DNA of 64,000 nucleotides, taken from positions 112,637-176,636 of the forward strand of contig JBEKGN010000004.1 in assembly GCA_050012775.1 (NCBI GenBank), written 5' to 3'. Numbering within the stretch: position 1 is the stretch's first letter; every line of letters begins with the position of its first letter. Positions 1 to 7,348 of this stretch are shown piece by piece. Both the position numbers and the translations under genes were made by a program. Source of the DNA: Roseiarcus sp050012775 (lineage in GTDB: Bacteria > Pseudomonadota > Alphaproteobacteria > Rhizobiales > Beijerinckiaceae). The notes under the pieces are model-generated. The model saw only the letters and a program-made list of their open reading frames with translations, was not told the DNA's origin and made no database searches.

Positions 1-1
1 G

Positions 2-70
2 GATCGCGACAAGCGCCGCGAGGAAGAGGAAATCCTCGACCTCTATCTCGCCGCCCTGGGGATGGGCTGA
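2..70 (+). CDS. 3' end of a truncated gene, unknown product
   Basis: An open frame runs from the left edge to a TGA at 68-70. The visible tail is 22 residues, Asp/Glu/Arg-rich and then hydrophobic, ending LYLAALGMG. The body of the gene lies outside the window, so no family can be assigned. Its reality is inferred only from the clean in-frame end and ordinary local codon use. Confidence 0.4.
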   Translation, partial: DRDKRREEEEILDLYLAALGMG

Positions 71-113
71 AGGCCGCGCGCGCCTGTCGCGCCCGCTCAA
101 TCCTAGCAACGCA

Positions 114-842
114 ATGGTGAACGTCATGTCGGTTCAGAGCGCGCGAGGGACGAATTCCGAGTCCTTGAGCCCCCAGTCCCTGAGTCCCGAGGCCGCCCGT
201 ATCGCCGCGGCTTTCTCGGCGGCGGTCGCCGGGCGTCGCACTTTCGCGGCGCCCTACCGCCACTACCTGCTGGAAAACGTCTTTCCCGCCGACGTCGCCG
301 ACGAACTCGCCGAGCTGCCGTTCGCCGCGCCCGTGCTCGACGGCGTCTCGGGCAAGCGCGAATTGCACAACGACCAGCGCAGCTATTTCGACGCGGCGGC
401 GATGGAGCGATTCCCGGTGATGCGCGGCGTCGCCGAGGCGTTGCAGTCGCCTGAGATCGTCCGCCTCGTCCACGAGGCCTTCGGCGCGCCGATCGACGAC
501 ACCTTCCTTCGCCTGGAATACGCGCAGGACATCGACGGCTTCTGGCTGGAGCCGCACACCGATCTCGGCGTGAAGAAATTCACCTGCCTGATCTACCTCT
601 CCGACGGCCCCGGCCACGAGACGCTCGGCACCGACATCTATTGGAGCCGCGAGCGCCATTTCGGCGTCTCGCCATTCAAGCGCGGCGCGGCGATGATCTT
701 CGTGCCCGGCGACGACACCTGGCACGGCTTCGAGAAGCGCAGAATCGAGGGCGTGCGCCGCTCGCTGATCCTCAACTACGTCAGCCAGGACTGGCGGGCG
801 AGGGAGCAGCTGTCGTATCCGGACCAGGCGGTGAGGGTGTAG
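114..842 (+). CDS. 2OG-Fe(II) oxygenase-like protein
   Basis: Protein of 242 residues (238 if the in-frame ATG at 126 is the true start; neither has a strong Shine-Dalgarno). It has the layout of the 2-oxoglutarate/Fe(II) double-stranded beta-helix superfamily. H148-x-D150 sits in the run LEPHTDLG, the distal histidine is H204 in TWHGFEKRR, and an arginine near 216 could bind 2-oxoglutarate. These are the expected iron ligands in the expected order. The substrate cannot be read from the sequence; small bacterial members hydroxylate proteins, amino acids or secondary metabolites. The gene stands alone, with a dispersed palindromic repeat immediately after its stop. Family confidence is good; exact role is unknown. 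Confidence 0.75.
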   Translation: MVNVMSVQSARGTNSESLSPQSLSPEAARIAAAFSAAVAGRRTFAAPYRHYLLENVFPADVADELAELPFAAPVLDGVSGKRELHNDQRSYFDAAAMERFPVMRGVAEALQSPEIVRLVHEAFGAPIDDTFLRLEYAQDIDGFWLEPHTDLGVKKFTCLIYLSDGPGHETLGTDIYWSRERHFGVSPFKRGAAMIFVPGDDTWHGFEKRRIEGVRRSLILNYVSQDWRAREQLSYPDQAVRV

Positions 843-856
843 GGGCTTCTCTCCGC

Positions 857-885
857 CATGGCCGGGACAAGCCCGGCCATGACGG
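857..885. repeat. dispersed palindromic repeat, copy 1
   Basis: A 10-bp perfect inverted repeat (857-866 with 872-881, loop ACAAG) sits just after the oxygenase stop. Its 29-bp sequence is repeated exactly at 39584-39612. Placement directly 3' of a gene suggests an intergenic REP-type element that may also act as a transcript-end hairpin, although no T-run follows. Confidence 0.75.
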
Positions 886-910
886 ATTGTGTTGACAATG
901 GCAACACAAT
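886..910. promoter_or_regulatory. palindromic operator overlapping the antitoxin promoter
   Basis: A perfect 9-bp inverted repeat, ATTGTGTTG (886-894) and CAACACAAT (902-910), is separated by 7 bp and lies 16 bp before the antitoxin ATG. A consensus -35 hexamer TTGACA (892-897) falls inside it; a weak -10 (CATTCT, 915-920) follows at 17-bp spacing. Ribbon-helix-helix antitoxins of DUF1778/TacA type autorepress by binding such palindromes, so this is very probably the self-regulation site of the downstream pair. The predicted transcription start is close to the ATG, so the mRNA may have little or no leader. Confidence 0.7.
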
Positions 911-926
911 TCAGCATTCTTTGAGG

Positions 927-1217
927 ATGAGCGAGCAATCGACAATTGCCGAAGTGAACATCCACCTGCGCGCGCGCGCGCAGGATCGGGCGATCATCGA
1001 CCAGGCGGCGGAGCTCGTCGGCGCGAACCGCTCGCAGTTCATGATGGCCTCGGCGCTGAAAGAGGCCAAGAACGTTCTTCTCGATCAGACGACCATCCAT
1101 GCCGATACGGAAACCTTCCAAAAGGTGATGGCTTGGATGGACTCCGCAGCGACCCCCGCCGAGGCCGCCGGCATGAAGCGCATCCTTCAAGCCCAATCCC
1201 CTTGGCGAAGCCGCTGA
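927..1217 (+). CDS. DUF1778 (TacA-type) antitoxin
   Basis: A 96-residue protein. The ATG at 927 is preferred over an upstream in-frame ATG at 858 because the operator and promoter lie between them. The N-terminal 50 residues fit a ribbon-helix-helix fold (EVNIHLRARAQDRAIIDQAA) with the GANRSQFMM segment typical of DUF1778. The C-terminal tail (residues about 60-96) would wrap the partner acetyltransferase toxin and neutralise it. A GNAT gene follows after 7 bp, the usual antitoxin-first order of TacAT, KacAT and AtaRT systems. Regulation is probably conditional autorepression at the palindrome at 886-910. Confidence 0.85.
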   Translation: MSEQSTIAEVNIHLRARAQDRAIIDQAAELVGANRSQFMMASALKEAKNVLLDQTTIHADTETFQKVMAWMDSAATPAEAAGMKRILQAQSPWRSR

Positions 1218-1224
1218 CGCGCCG

Positions 1225-1731
1225 GTGCTTCTCGGCGCCCCCGTCCTGCTGACGCAAGCCCACGACGCCTCAGGCTTCGATTCCGGCGAACCCGTTCTCG
1301 ACGACTGGTTGCGTCGCCGCGCATGGAACAATTTGCTGACGGCGGCGAGCCGGACCTATGTCGTGTGCCCCGAGGGCTCCCTGGGGATCGTCGGCTATTT
1401 CGCCCTCAGCATGGGGCAAATCCTCGCCCACGAGACGACCGGCGCCATGCGGCGAAACATGCCGAAATTCATTCCCGCCGTCGTGCTCGGGCGCCTCGCG
1501 ATCGATCGCGCCTGGCAGGGCAAGGGGCTGGGACGCGCTCTGCTCGCCGACGCCGTCCGACGCGCGCAGATCGCCTCGGCCGAAGTCTCGGCGCGGCTGG
1601 TGATCGTCCACGCAATCTCGCCGGCCGCCGAAGCGTTCTATCTCCACCACGGCTTCGCGCGCCTTCCGGTGGAGACGCCGACGCTGGCGCTGGATCTGGT
1701 CAAGCTGGGGAGGCTGGCGGGGGAAGGGTGA
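1225..1731 (+). CDS. GNAT acetyltransferase toxin, TacT/AtaT-like
   Basis: A 168-residue protein starting at GTG 1225, 7 bp after the antitoxin stop. It has the GNAT acetyl-CoA motif Q98-x-x-G101-x-G103 in AWQGKGLGRALL and a C-terminal tyrosine, Y139 in AFYLHHGF, matching the catalytic tyrosine position of TacT. The N-terminal FDSGEPVLDDWL segment is also characteristic. Family members acetylate the amino group of charged tRNAs and block translation. All visible key residues are intact, so this looks like a functional toxin. Which aminoacyl-tRNA is targeted cannot be read from sequence. Confidence 0.85.
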   Translation: MLLGAPVLLTQAHDASGFDSGEPVLDDWLRRRAWNNLLTAASRTYVVCPEGSLGIVGYFALSMGQILAHETTGAMRRNMPKFIPAVVLGRLAIDRAWQGKGLGRALLADAVRRAQIASAEVSARLVIVHAISPAAEAFYLHHGFARLPVETPTLALDLVKLGRLAGEG

Positions 1732-1943
1732 GGGGAGGGTTGGGGCGCGGCGATGCGCAGCGGCGAACATCCACGCGCCCGCCCGTAGCGCGGCCGTCGC
1801 GCCTGTGTCAGAATGAACAATAATGATTGGGAGGCATCGACGACGAAAAGGGGAAACACACCGAATTCGTCGTTGCGCGGAATTTTGCGCGGTTCAGCAC
1901 AGAAACTCGAAATTGAAAGCGACAGATTGATCGCAACAAAAAA

Positions 1944-3359
1944 ATGAGGGCCTCCGTGATTACGAACAATCAAACAGCGAGTCTTCTATCGACCCGTTCT
2001 TTTGTTCTAAGCCTATTGCTCGTTTCATTCCCGCTAGGCGCGGCGCGGGCAAATGCGCAATCCCTCGATATTCCGGTCGACATGCAATGCGGCGCTTACC
2101 GCGGAAAAGTGTTCGCGCCTCCTTATCACACAGCATATAATTTTCACTATTCCTCAGGAAAATTGAGCGCAATCCGATACACGAAAAAGCGTCCTGGCGA
2201 GGAGGTTTATTCCGGATCCATCTCTCCCCAAGGCTACGTCCGAATTGAAGGCTACGGAGCCTACAACGGTGAGGGCCATCCCCCTTGGAAATTAGAATTC
2301 GAAGGCAAAATCGCCGAACTCGGCGAGACCGTTATCACAGGAGAACTCGTCTATAATGGCTTCAAAAGGCAATGCTCGATTTCCTTTCGCGACACCGGGG
2401 AACAGCTCTACGCGCAGCTTGGGCTGTTGAAGAGCGGTCCGTCGCCAAGACCGGTGCCCCCGCCAACCGTACTGCCGGAGCCCGTCCCAACTTCCCCTTC
2501 GCCAACTCCCGTTGCGAGCAATCCACCCCCGACTCCGTCCATAAATATCACCATAACAAGTGCAAATGCGGCCAAAGCCAATATCCACATCGCCGATCTT
2601 CAAAGTCAGATTGATGTGCTTGCAAAGGTTTTGGCGGAGCAGCTTGAACTTCAAAAGACAGCCGCTGACGATTCGCGGCCTTCTGTCGACAAGACGATTG
2701 AGGCGGTCAACGCCCAGCTGGAACGACTCAAGAACGAATATTCGGCGATGGACAAGTCGTTCGGCGTCTATCTCACATCGATAAAGCCTAACGATCGAGA
2801 CCCGTATCTGACCGCAAGGAAGGCCTCAGAAATCTATCCCAAGATTCCCTACTACATTCCGGGTACTAACGAGACGGGCGAGTTCTGGGTCGAGCCCTCT
2901 GTTTCGGATCGCGGCGAATTGCAATTCGGGTTCAAATTCGTTGATACCAACTCGTCGTTAGAAAAGGTCCGCGAGACAATCGTCATGTCGTTGCCCGAGA
3001 TCGAGGACGCACAGAAGGCGCTTTTCAAGCTTCAGGCCTGGTCGGAAATAGCCCACCAGCAAAAGCTGAGAAGAAACTATGAAAAGCGAGTGACCTGTTT
3101 CCCTGTTTCCGAATGCCCGCCCGACGGCGAGCGCGTCGACGGCAAGGCGTCAACCGAGATGAGGTTCAACGTCTACGAGGACGGCTCTACCGCCGGGCGC
3201 ATCCAGCGCAATAAGGGACTCTTTGTCGAGGGCTATAACGTCTCCATCGACAGCGCCATGTTGCTGCAGGCCTACCTCTCCCACGTCATCAAGGAGGCTA
3301 GGATCGAATTCAATTCCGGCACGCAGGACAAGAACGCGCTGGACGATTTGTTCCATTAA
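1944..3359 (+). CDS. orphan secreted protein with Pro-rich linker and coiled coil
   Basis: I do not recognise this 471-residue protein. A signal peptide (about 1-38, predicted cut ARANA|QS) is followed by a beta-rich N-domain with two cysteines, C49 and C144, that could form a disulfide. A proline/serine linker follows (about 164-199). Next comes a predicted coiled coil (about 214-272, IADLQSQIDVLAKVLAEQ), and then a C-terminal domain with a second cysteine pair (TCFPVSEC). It should act in the periplasm or at the surface. Its DNA, especially 1800-2700, is visibly less GC-rich than the neighbours and uses more A/T-ending codons, suggesting acquisition by transfer. It stands alone with about 200 bp free upstream and 635 bp downstream. 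Confidence 0.7.
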   Translation: MRASVITNNQTASLLSTRSFVLSLLLVSFPLGAARANAQSLDIPVDMQCGAYRGKVFAPPYHTAYNFHYSSGKLSAIRYTKKRPGEEVYSGSISPQGYVRIEGYGAYNGEGHPPWKLEFEGKIAELGETVITGELVYNGFKRQCSISFRDTGEQLYAQLGLLKSGPSPRPVPPPTVLPEPVPTSPSPTPVASNPPPTPSINITITSANAAKANIHIADLQSQIDVLAKVLAEQLELQKTAADDSRPSVDKTIEAVNAQLERLKNEYSAMDKSFGVYLTSIKPNDRDPYLTARKASEIYPKIPYYIPGTNETGEFWVEPSVSDRGELQFGFKFVDTNSSLEKVRETIVMSLPEIEDAQKALFKLQAWSEIAHQQKLRRNYEKRVTCFPVSECPPDGERVDGKASTEMRFNVYEDGSTAGRIQRNKGLFVEGYNVSIDSAMLLQAYLSHVIKEARIEFNSGTQDKNALDDLFH

Positions 3360-3994
3360 CGAGCGCTCTTGGTTGACGACCACGCGCGCCGAAAACGCGC
3401 GTTGCAGCATTTCGTGATCCGACCCCGCGCTCAAGGCCCCCAGACTTTCGCGACCGCGGCCGCCCCTGCTCCTCTCCGCCACACACCGCGCCGTCGCTCA
3501 TGGAAGCATGAACTCCCGAAGTTTTGCGGCTGTCAATGGTCTTCGACCGCCGGAGGCGGCGCGCGCAACGCGCGCCATTGACAGCCGCAAAACTTCGGAA
3601 AAAAGAGGCTCTCCATGAGGTCGACGGCGCTCCCTGCCGAGCTGGCGCTGACCTGCTGGGGAGCGGAAGCAACAACGCAGAAGGGCGCTTGGCGTATCAC
3701 GTCGCCAAATAAACATATCTGTGATGTATAATGTGCAGTCGGTTCAATCTCCCACGCCCTCGCCACGAAGCGGAAGAAAACCACCTTGCAAGCGATTGAA
3801 ATCATCCGATCCCGCGAAAACGGCGCCGCGGCGACCTAATCCCAGGCAACGAGGACGATAACGCTTCATCATGCGCTCGACACCGGCGACGCGGCCGGGC
3901 TCGGCCTCGGCGGCTCCCAGTTCTTTCCCGGTGGCCATTTGGCGCTGGGCTTGCTATCACGCCGCCTAAATCTTAGCCATGCGAAGGGCAGACC
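3360..3994. other. 635-bp gene-poor interval
   Basis: No convincing gene was seen on either strand; short open frames here have no recognisable family and unusual composition. The interval contains the long inverted repeat at 3516-3598 and an AT-rich patch with a TATAAT hexamer (3727-3732) lacking a good -35 partner. The last roughly 30 bases lead into hisB. Confidence 0.6.
3516..3598. repeat. perfect 24-bp inverted repeat with two nested hairpins
   Basis: The arms 3516-3539 and 3575-3598 are exact reverse complements over 24 bp (core TTTTGCGGCTGTCAATGG). The 35-bp loop region contains a small hairpin CCGCC/GGCGG (3547-3559) and a second perfect 8-bp hairpin GGCGCGCG/CGCGCGCC (3558-3576). 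No transposase is associated. Possibilities are a palindromic intergenic element, a miniature mobile element or a remnant of one. Only one copy is present in this window. Confidence 0.8.
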
Positions 3995-4582
3995 ATGCGC
4001 AAGGGCGCCATATCGCGCAAGACCAACGAGACCGCGATCGAGGTCGCCGTCGACCTCGACGGTTCGGGCAAGGCGGACGTCGTCACCGGCGTCGGCTTCT
4101 TCGATCACATGCTCGATCAGCTCGCGCGCCATTCCCTGATCGACTTGACCATCCGCGCCGAGGGCGATCGGCATATCGACGACCATCACACCGTCGAGGA
4201 CGTCGGCATTGCGCTCGGCCAGGCGCTGCGCCAGGCGCTCGGCGACAAGCGCGGCGTCGCGCGCTACGCCGATTGCCTGCTGCCGATGGACGAAGCCCTG
4301 ACGCGCGTCGCGCTCGACGTGTCGGGACGCCCGTTCCTGGTCTTTCGCGTCGAATTCCCGACCCAGAAGATCGGCGCGTTCGACGTCGAGCTGGTGCGCG
4401 AGTTCTTTCAGGCGCTCAGCGTCCACGCCGGCCTGACGCTGCATATCGAGACGCTCTATGGCGCCAATAGCCATCATATCGCCGAATCCTGCTTCAAGGG
4501 CGTGGCGCGCGCGCTTGGCGCCGCGCTTGCAATCGACCCCAGGCAGGCCGCGCGCATTCCCTCGACCAAGGGCGCGCTGTAA
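3995..4582 (+). CDS. hisB: imidazoleglycerol-phosphate dehydratase
   Basis: HisB (195 residues, the normal monofunctional length) dehydrates imidazole glycerol phosphate to imidazole acetol phosphate in histidine synthesis. The two halves of the gene each carry a manganese-binding histidine cluster: FFDHMLDQLARHS plus DDHHTVEDVG in the first, and GANSHHIAESCFK in the second. It is the first gene of the compact cluster hisB-DUF2628-hisH-hisA-hisF, all on the same strand. No N-terminal phosphatase domain is present, unlike the enterobacterial fusion. Confidence 0.97.
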   Translation: MRKGAISRKTNETAIEVAVDLDGSGKADVVTGVGFFDHMLDQLARHSLIDLTIRAEGDRHIDDHHTVEDVGIALGQALRQALGDKRGVARYADCLLPMDEALTRVALDVSGRPFLVFRVEFPTQKIGAFDVELVREFFQALSVHAGLTLHIETLYGANSHHIAESCFKGVARALGAALAIDPRQAARIPSTKGAL

Positions 4583-4626
4583 GACAGTGGCAGAGGAGGC
4601 CGTCCGGAACGGGCGGCCATAAGCGA

Positions 4627-5094
4627 ATGGCGATCTATGCGGTGCATTGTCCGGCCGGCGACGGCGACGCGGCGACGTTCGAGCGCGCGAAATTCCTGAA
4701 GCTCGGTTTCTGCGCGGCGGCGTTTGTGTTCGGGCCGATCTGGCTCCTCGCCCATCGGCTCTGGCGCCCGCTCGCGCTCTGGGCCTTAAGCGCCGCGCTC
4801 GTCGGCTTCGCCCTCGCCGAGGGCGTCCTGAGCGCGGACGCCGCGAGCTGGCTCTATGCCTTGAGCGCGCTCTATCTCGGCCTCGAGGGCCGCGCCTTGC
4901 AGGGCGCCGCGCTGGCGCGCCGCGGGCGGCCGCTGGCCGACGTCGTTTGCGCCGCGGATTCGTCGACCGCCGAGCTTGGTTTTTTCGAGCGCGCGTTCGC
5001 TCAGCCGGCGCCGCGCGGCGCCCCGCGTCCCCCCGCCCCGCCGTCTTCGGCGCCGCCGCAGGTTCTCGGGCTCTTCCCGGAGGCGGGCCGCTGA
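4627..5094 (+). CDS. DUF2628 membrane protein in the his operon
   Basis: A 155-residue protein with a short cytoplasmic N-terminus (MAIYAVHCPAG), then about three hydrophobic segments within residues 27-95 (LGFCAAAFVFGPIWLLAHRLW, LALWALSAALVGFAL, WLYALSALYLGLEGRAL). A Pro-rich tail follows. This is the DUF2628 family, whose function is unknown. It lies 44 bp after hisB and its TGA is one base from the hisH ATG, so it is almost certainly co-transcribed and translationally linked with histidine genes. A catalytic role in histidine synthesis is not implied by any motif. Confidence 0.8.
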   Translation: MAIYAVHCPAGDGDAATFERAKFLKLGFCAAAFVFGPIWLLAHRLWRPLALWALSAALVGFALAEGVLSADAASWLYALSALYLGLEGRALQGAALARRGRPLADVVCAADSSTAELGFFERAFAQPAPRGAPRPPAPPSSAPPQVLGLFPEAGR

Positions 5095-5095
5095 C

Positions 5096-5746
5096 ATGAG
5101 CGTCGCGATCGTCGACTACGGCTCGGGCAATCTGCACTCGGCCCACAAGGCGTTCGAGCGCGCCGCGCGCGAAGCGGGCCTCTCGCGCGAAGTCAAGGTG
5201 ACGGGGCGCCCGGAGGACGTCGCGCGCGCCGAGCACATCGTTCTGCCCGGCGTCGGCGCCTTCGCCGATTGTCGACGCGGCCTCGACGCCGTTCCCGGCA
5301 TGGTCCAGGCGCTGGAAGAGACGGTGCGCCGCCGCGGCCGGCCGTTCCTCGGCATCTGCGTCGGCATGCAGCTGATGGCGACGCGCGGGCTCGAGCACGA
5401 AATCGTCGCCGGTCTCGACTGGATTCCCGGCGACGTCGCGCCGATCCTTCCCGACGACCCCGGCTTGAAAATCCCGCACATGGGCTGGAACACGCTGACG
5501 GTGCGGCGCGCCCATCCCGCGCTCGAGGGAATCGCGACCGGCGAGAACGGCCTGCACGCCTATTTCGTCCACTCGTTCCAGCTTTACCCGGCCGACCCCC
5601 AGGACGTCGTCGCGACCGCCGATTACGGCGGGCCGATCACCGCGATGGTCGCCCGCGACAATATCATCGGCACGCAGTTCCATCCCGAGAAGAGCCAGAA
5701 GCTCGGCCTGGCCCTGATCGCCAATTTCCTGAAGTGGCGCCCGTGA
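5096..5746 (+). CDS. hisH: imidazole glycerol phosphate synthase, glutaminase subunit
   Basis: HisH (216 residues) is the class I glutamine amidotransferase subunit that supplies ammonia to HisF. The nucleophilic cysteine is in FLGICVGMQ, and the His-Glu pair is in TQFHPEKSQ near the C-terminus. An N-terminal VDYGSGNLHS segment is diagnostic. The ATG at 5096 is one base after the DUF2628 stop, and the gene's TGA overlaps the GTG start of hisA, indicating a tightly coupled operon. Confidence 0.96.
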   Translation: MSVAIVDYGSGNLHSAHKAFERAAREAGLSREVKVTGRPEDVARAEHIVLPGVGAFADCRRGLDAVPGMVQALEETVRRRGRPFLGICVGMQLMATRGLEHEIVAGLDWIPGDVAPILPDDPGLKIPHMGWNTLTVRRAHPALEGIATGENGLHAYFVHSFQLYPADPQDVVATADYGGPITAMVARDNIIGTQFHPEKSQKLGLALIANFLKWRP

Positions 5747-6486
5747 TTCTTTTCCCGGCTATCGACCTCAAGAGCGGCGAGTGCGTGCGCCTCGTTCGCG
5801 GCGACATGGCGCAGGCGACCGTGTTCAACACCGACCCGGCCGCGCAGGCGCGCGCCTTCGCGAGCCAAGGCTTCGATTGGCTGCACGTCGTCGATCTCGA
5901 CGGCGCCTTCGCCGGCAAGCCGATGAACGCTTCGGCGGTCGAGCGGATTCTGGCGGGCGTGACGATGAAAGTGCAGCTCGGCGGCGGCGTGCGCGACATG
6001 AAGACGGTGAACGGCTGGCTCGAAAAGGGCGTCGCGCGCGTCATCATCGGCACCGCCGCGGTCGAGGATCCCGCCTTCGTGCAGGAGGCGGCGCGGCGCA
6101 ATCCCGGCCGCATCGCGGTCGGCATCGACGCGCGCGACGGCCGCGTCGCCGTCGACGGCTGGGCCAAGACGTCGGACATTTCCGCGCTCGATCTCGGCCG
6201 CCGCTTCGAGGACGCCGGCGTCGCGGCGCTGATCTACACCGACATCAGCCGCGACGGCGTGTTGCAGGGGCTCAATATCGCGGCGACCGTGGCGCTCGCC
6301 GAAGCCGTCGCCATCCCGGTCATCGCTTCGGGCGGGCTCGCCTCGATCGAGGACGTCAAGCGCCTACTCGAGCCCGATTGCGCCCGCCTCGCCGGCGCCA
6401 TATCGGGGCGCGCGCTCTACGACGGACGGCTCGATCCGCGCGAAGCGCTGGCGCTGATCCGCGGCGCGGAGCGCCAACATGCTTAA
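5743..6486 (+). CDS. hisA: ProFAR isomerase (phosphoribosylformimino-AICAR-P isomerase)
   Basis: HisA (247 residues) is a TIM barrel that isomerises ProFAR to PRFAR. The catalytic aspartates lie in PAIDLKSGECVRL at the start and YTDISRDG in the second half. Phosphate-binding GGGVRDM and ASGGLAS loops are present. The start is GTG at 5743, overlapping the hisH stop by four bases (GTGA). The last 8 bases overlap the start of hisF. Confidence 0.96.
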   Translation: MILFPAIDLKSGECVRLVRGDMAQATVFNTDPAAQARAFASQGFDWLHVVDLDGAFAGKPMNASAVERILAGVTMKVQLGGGVRDMKTVNGWLEKGVARVIIGTAAVEDPAFVQEAARRNPGRIAVGIDARDGRVAVDGWAKTSDISALDLGRRFEDAGVAALIYTDISRDGVLQGLNIAATVALAEAVAIPVIASGGLASIEDVKRLLEPDCARLAGAISGRALYDGRLDPREALALIRGAERQHA

Positions 6487-7252
6487 GTCGCGCCTCATCC
6501 CCTGCCTCGACGTCAAGGACGGCCGCGTCGTCAAGGGCGTCAATTTCGTCGATCTGCGCGACGCCGGCGATCCCGTGGAATGCGCCATCGCCTACGACAA
6601 CGCGGGCGCGGACGAATTGTGCTTTCTCGACATCGCCGCGAGCCACGAGAATCGCGGCACCCTGATCGACGTCGTCCGGCGCACCGCCGAAGTCTGCTTC
6701 ATGCCGCTGACGGTCGGCGGCGGCGTGCGCGCGATCGAGGACATCCGCAATCTCCTGCTCGCCGGCGCCGACAAAGTCTCGATCAATTCGGCCGCCGTCG
6801 CCGATCGGCGGATCGTGCGCGCCGCGGCGGAGAAATTCGGCAGCCAATGCGTCGTCGTCGCCATCGACGCCAAGCAGGTCACGAAACCGGGCGGGGCGCC
6901 GCGCTGGGAGATCTTCACCCACGGCGGGCGCCGCCCGACGGGGATCGACGCGGTCGATTACGCGCGCGAAGTCGCCGCTCTGGGCGCCGGCGAAATCCTG
7001 CTGACCTCGATGGACCGTGACGGCGCCAAGACCGGCTTCGACATCGCGCTGACCCGCGCCGTCGCCGACGCGGTGACGATTCCCGTCATCGCGTCGGGCG
7101 GCGTCGGAACCCTCGACCATCTCGTCGCCGGCGTGCTGGAAGGTCACGCCAGCGCGGTGCTCGCGGCCTCGATCTTCCATTTCGGCGAATTCACCATCCG
7201 CCAGGCCAAGGAACGCATGGCGGCGGCGGGCATCGCGATGCGGATGGATTGA
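6479..7252 (+). CDS. hisF: imidazole glycerol phosphate synthase, cyclase subunit
   Basis: HisF (257 residues) combines PRFAR with ammonia from HisH to make imidazole glycerol phosphate and AICAR. The catalytic aspartates lie in IPCLDVKDGRVVKG and TSMDRDGAK, and the phosphate loops are GGGVRAIED and ASGGVGTLDH. The length is typical. The ATG lies inside the last codons of hisA. The gene is followed by a hairpin repeat at 7285-7314 and converges with the SCO gene. hisE and hisI, often next in Rhizobiales, are not found here. Confidence 0.97.
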   Translation: MLKSRLIPCLDVKDGRVVKGVNFVDLRDAGDPVECAIAYDNAGADELCFLDIAASHENRGTLIDVVRRTAEVCFMPLTVGGGVRAIEDIRNLLLAGADKVSINSAAVADRRIVRAAAEKFGSQCVVVAIDAKQVTKPGGAPRWEIFTHGGRRPTGIDAVDYAREVAALGAGEILLTSMDRDGAKTGFDIALTRAVADAVTIPVIASGGVGTLDHLVAGVLEGHASAVLAASIFHFGEFTIRQAKERMAAAGIAMRMD

Positions 7253-7284
7253 GCGTTGGCAGGCGAATGGGGGAGCCGTCGCGC

Positions 7285-7314
7285 CGTCATTGCGAGCGGA
7301 GCGAAGCAATGACG
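7285..7314. repeat. palindromic intergenic repeat between convergent genes
   Basis: A perfect 9-bp inverted repeat CGTCATTGC (7285-7293) and GCAATGACG (7306-7314) flanks GAGCGGAGCGAA. Sequences of this CGTCATTGCGAGCG type are a common dispersed palindromic repeat in proteobacteria. It sits between the convergent ends of hisF and the SCO gene, where it could serve as a two-way transcript-end hairpin. Confidence 0.6.
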
Positions 7315-7348
7315 TTCGGGTCGTTTCGCGATCAATCGCGCCCACGGC

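Noticed and set aside
3599..3994. Several 60-90 codon open frames between the inverted repeat and hisB.
   Set aside because: They overlap one another on both strands, have no ribosome-binding sites and give Arg/Ala-rich products without recognisable domains.
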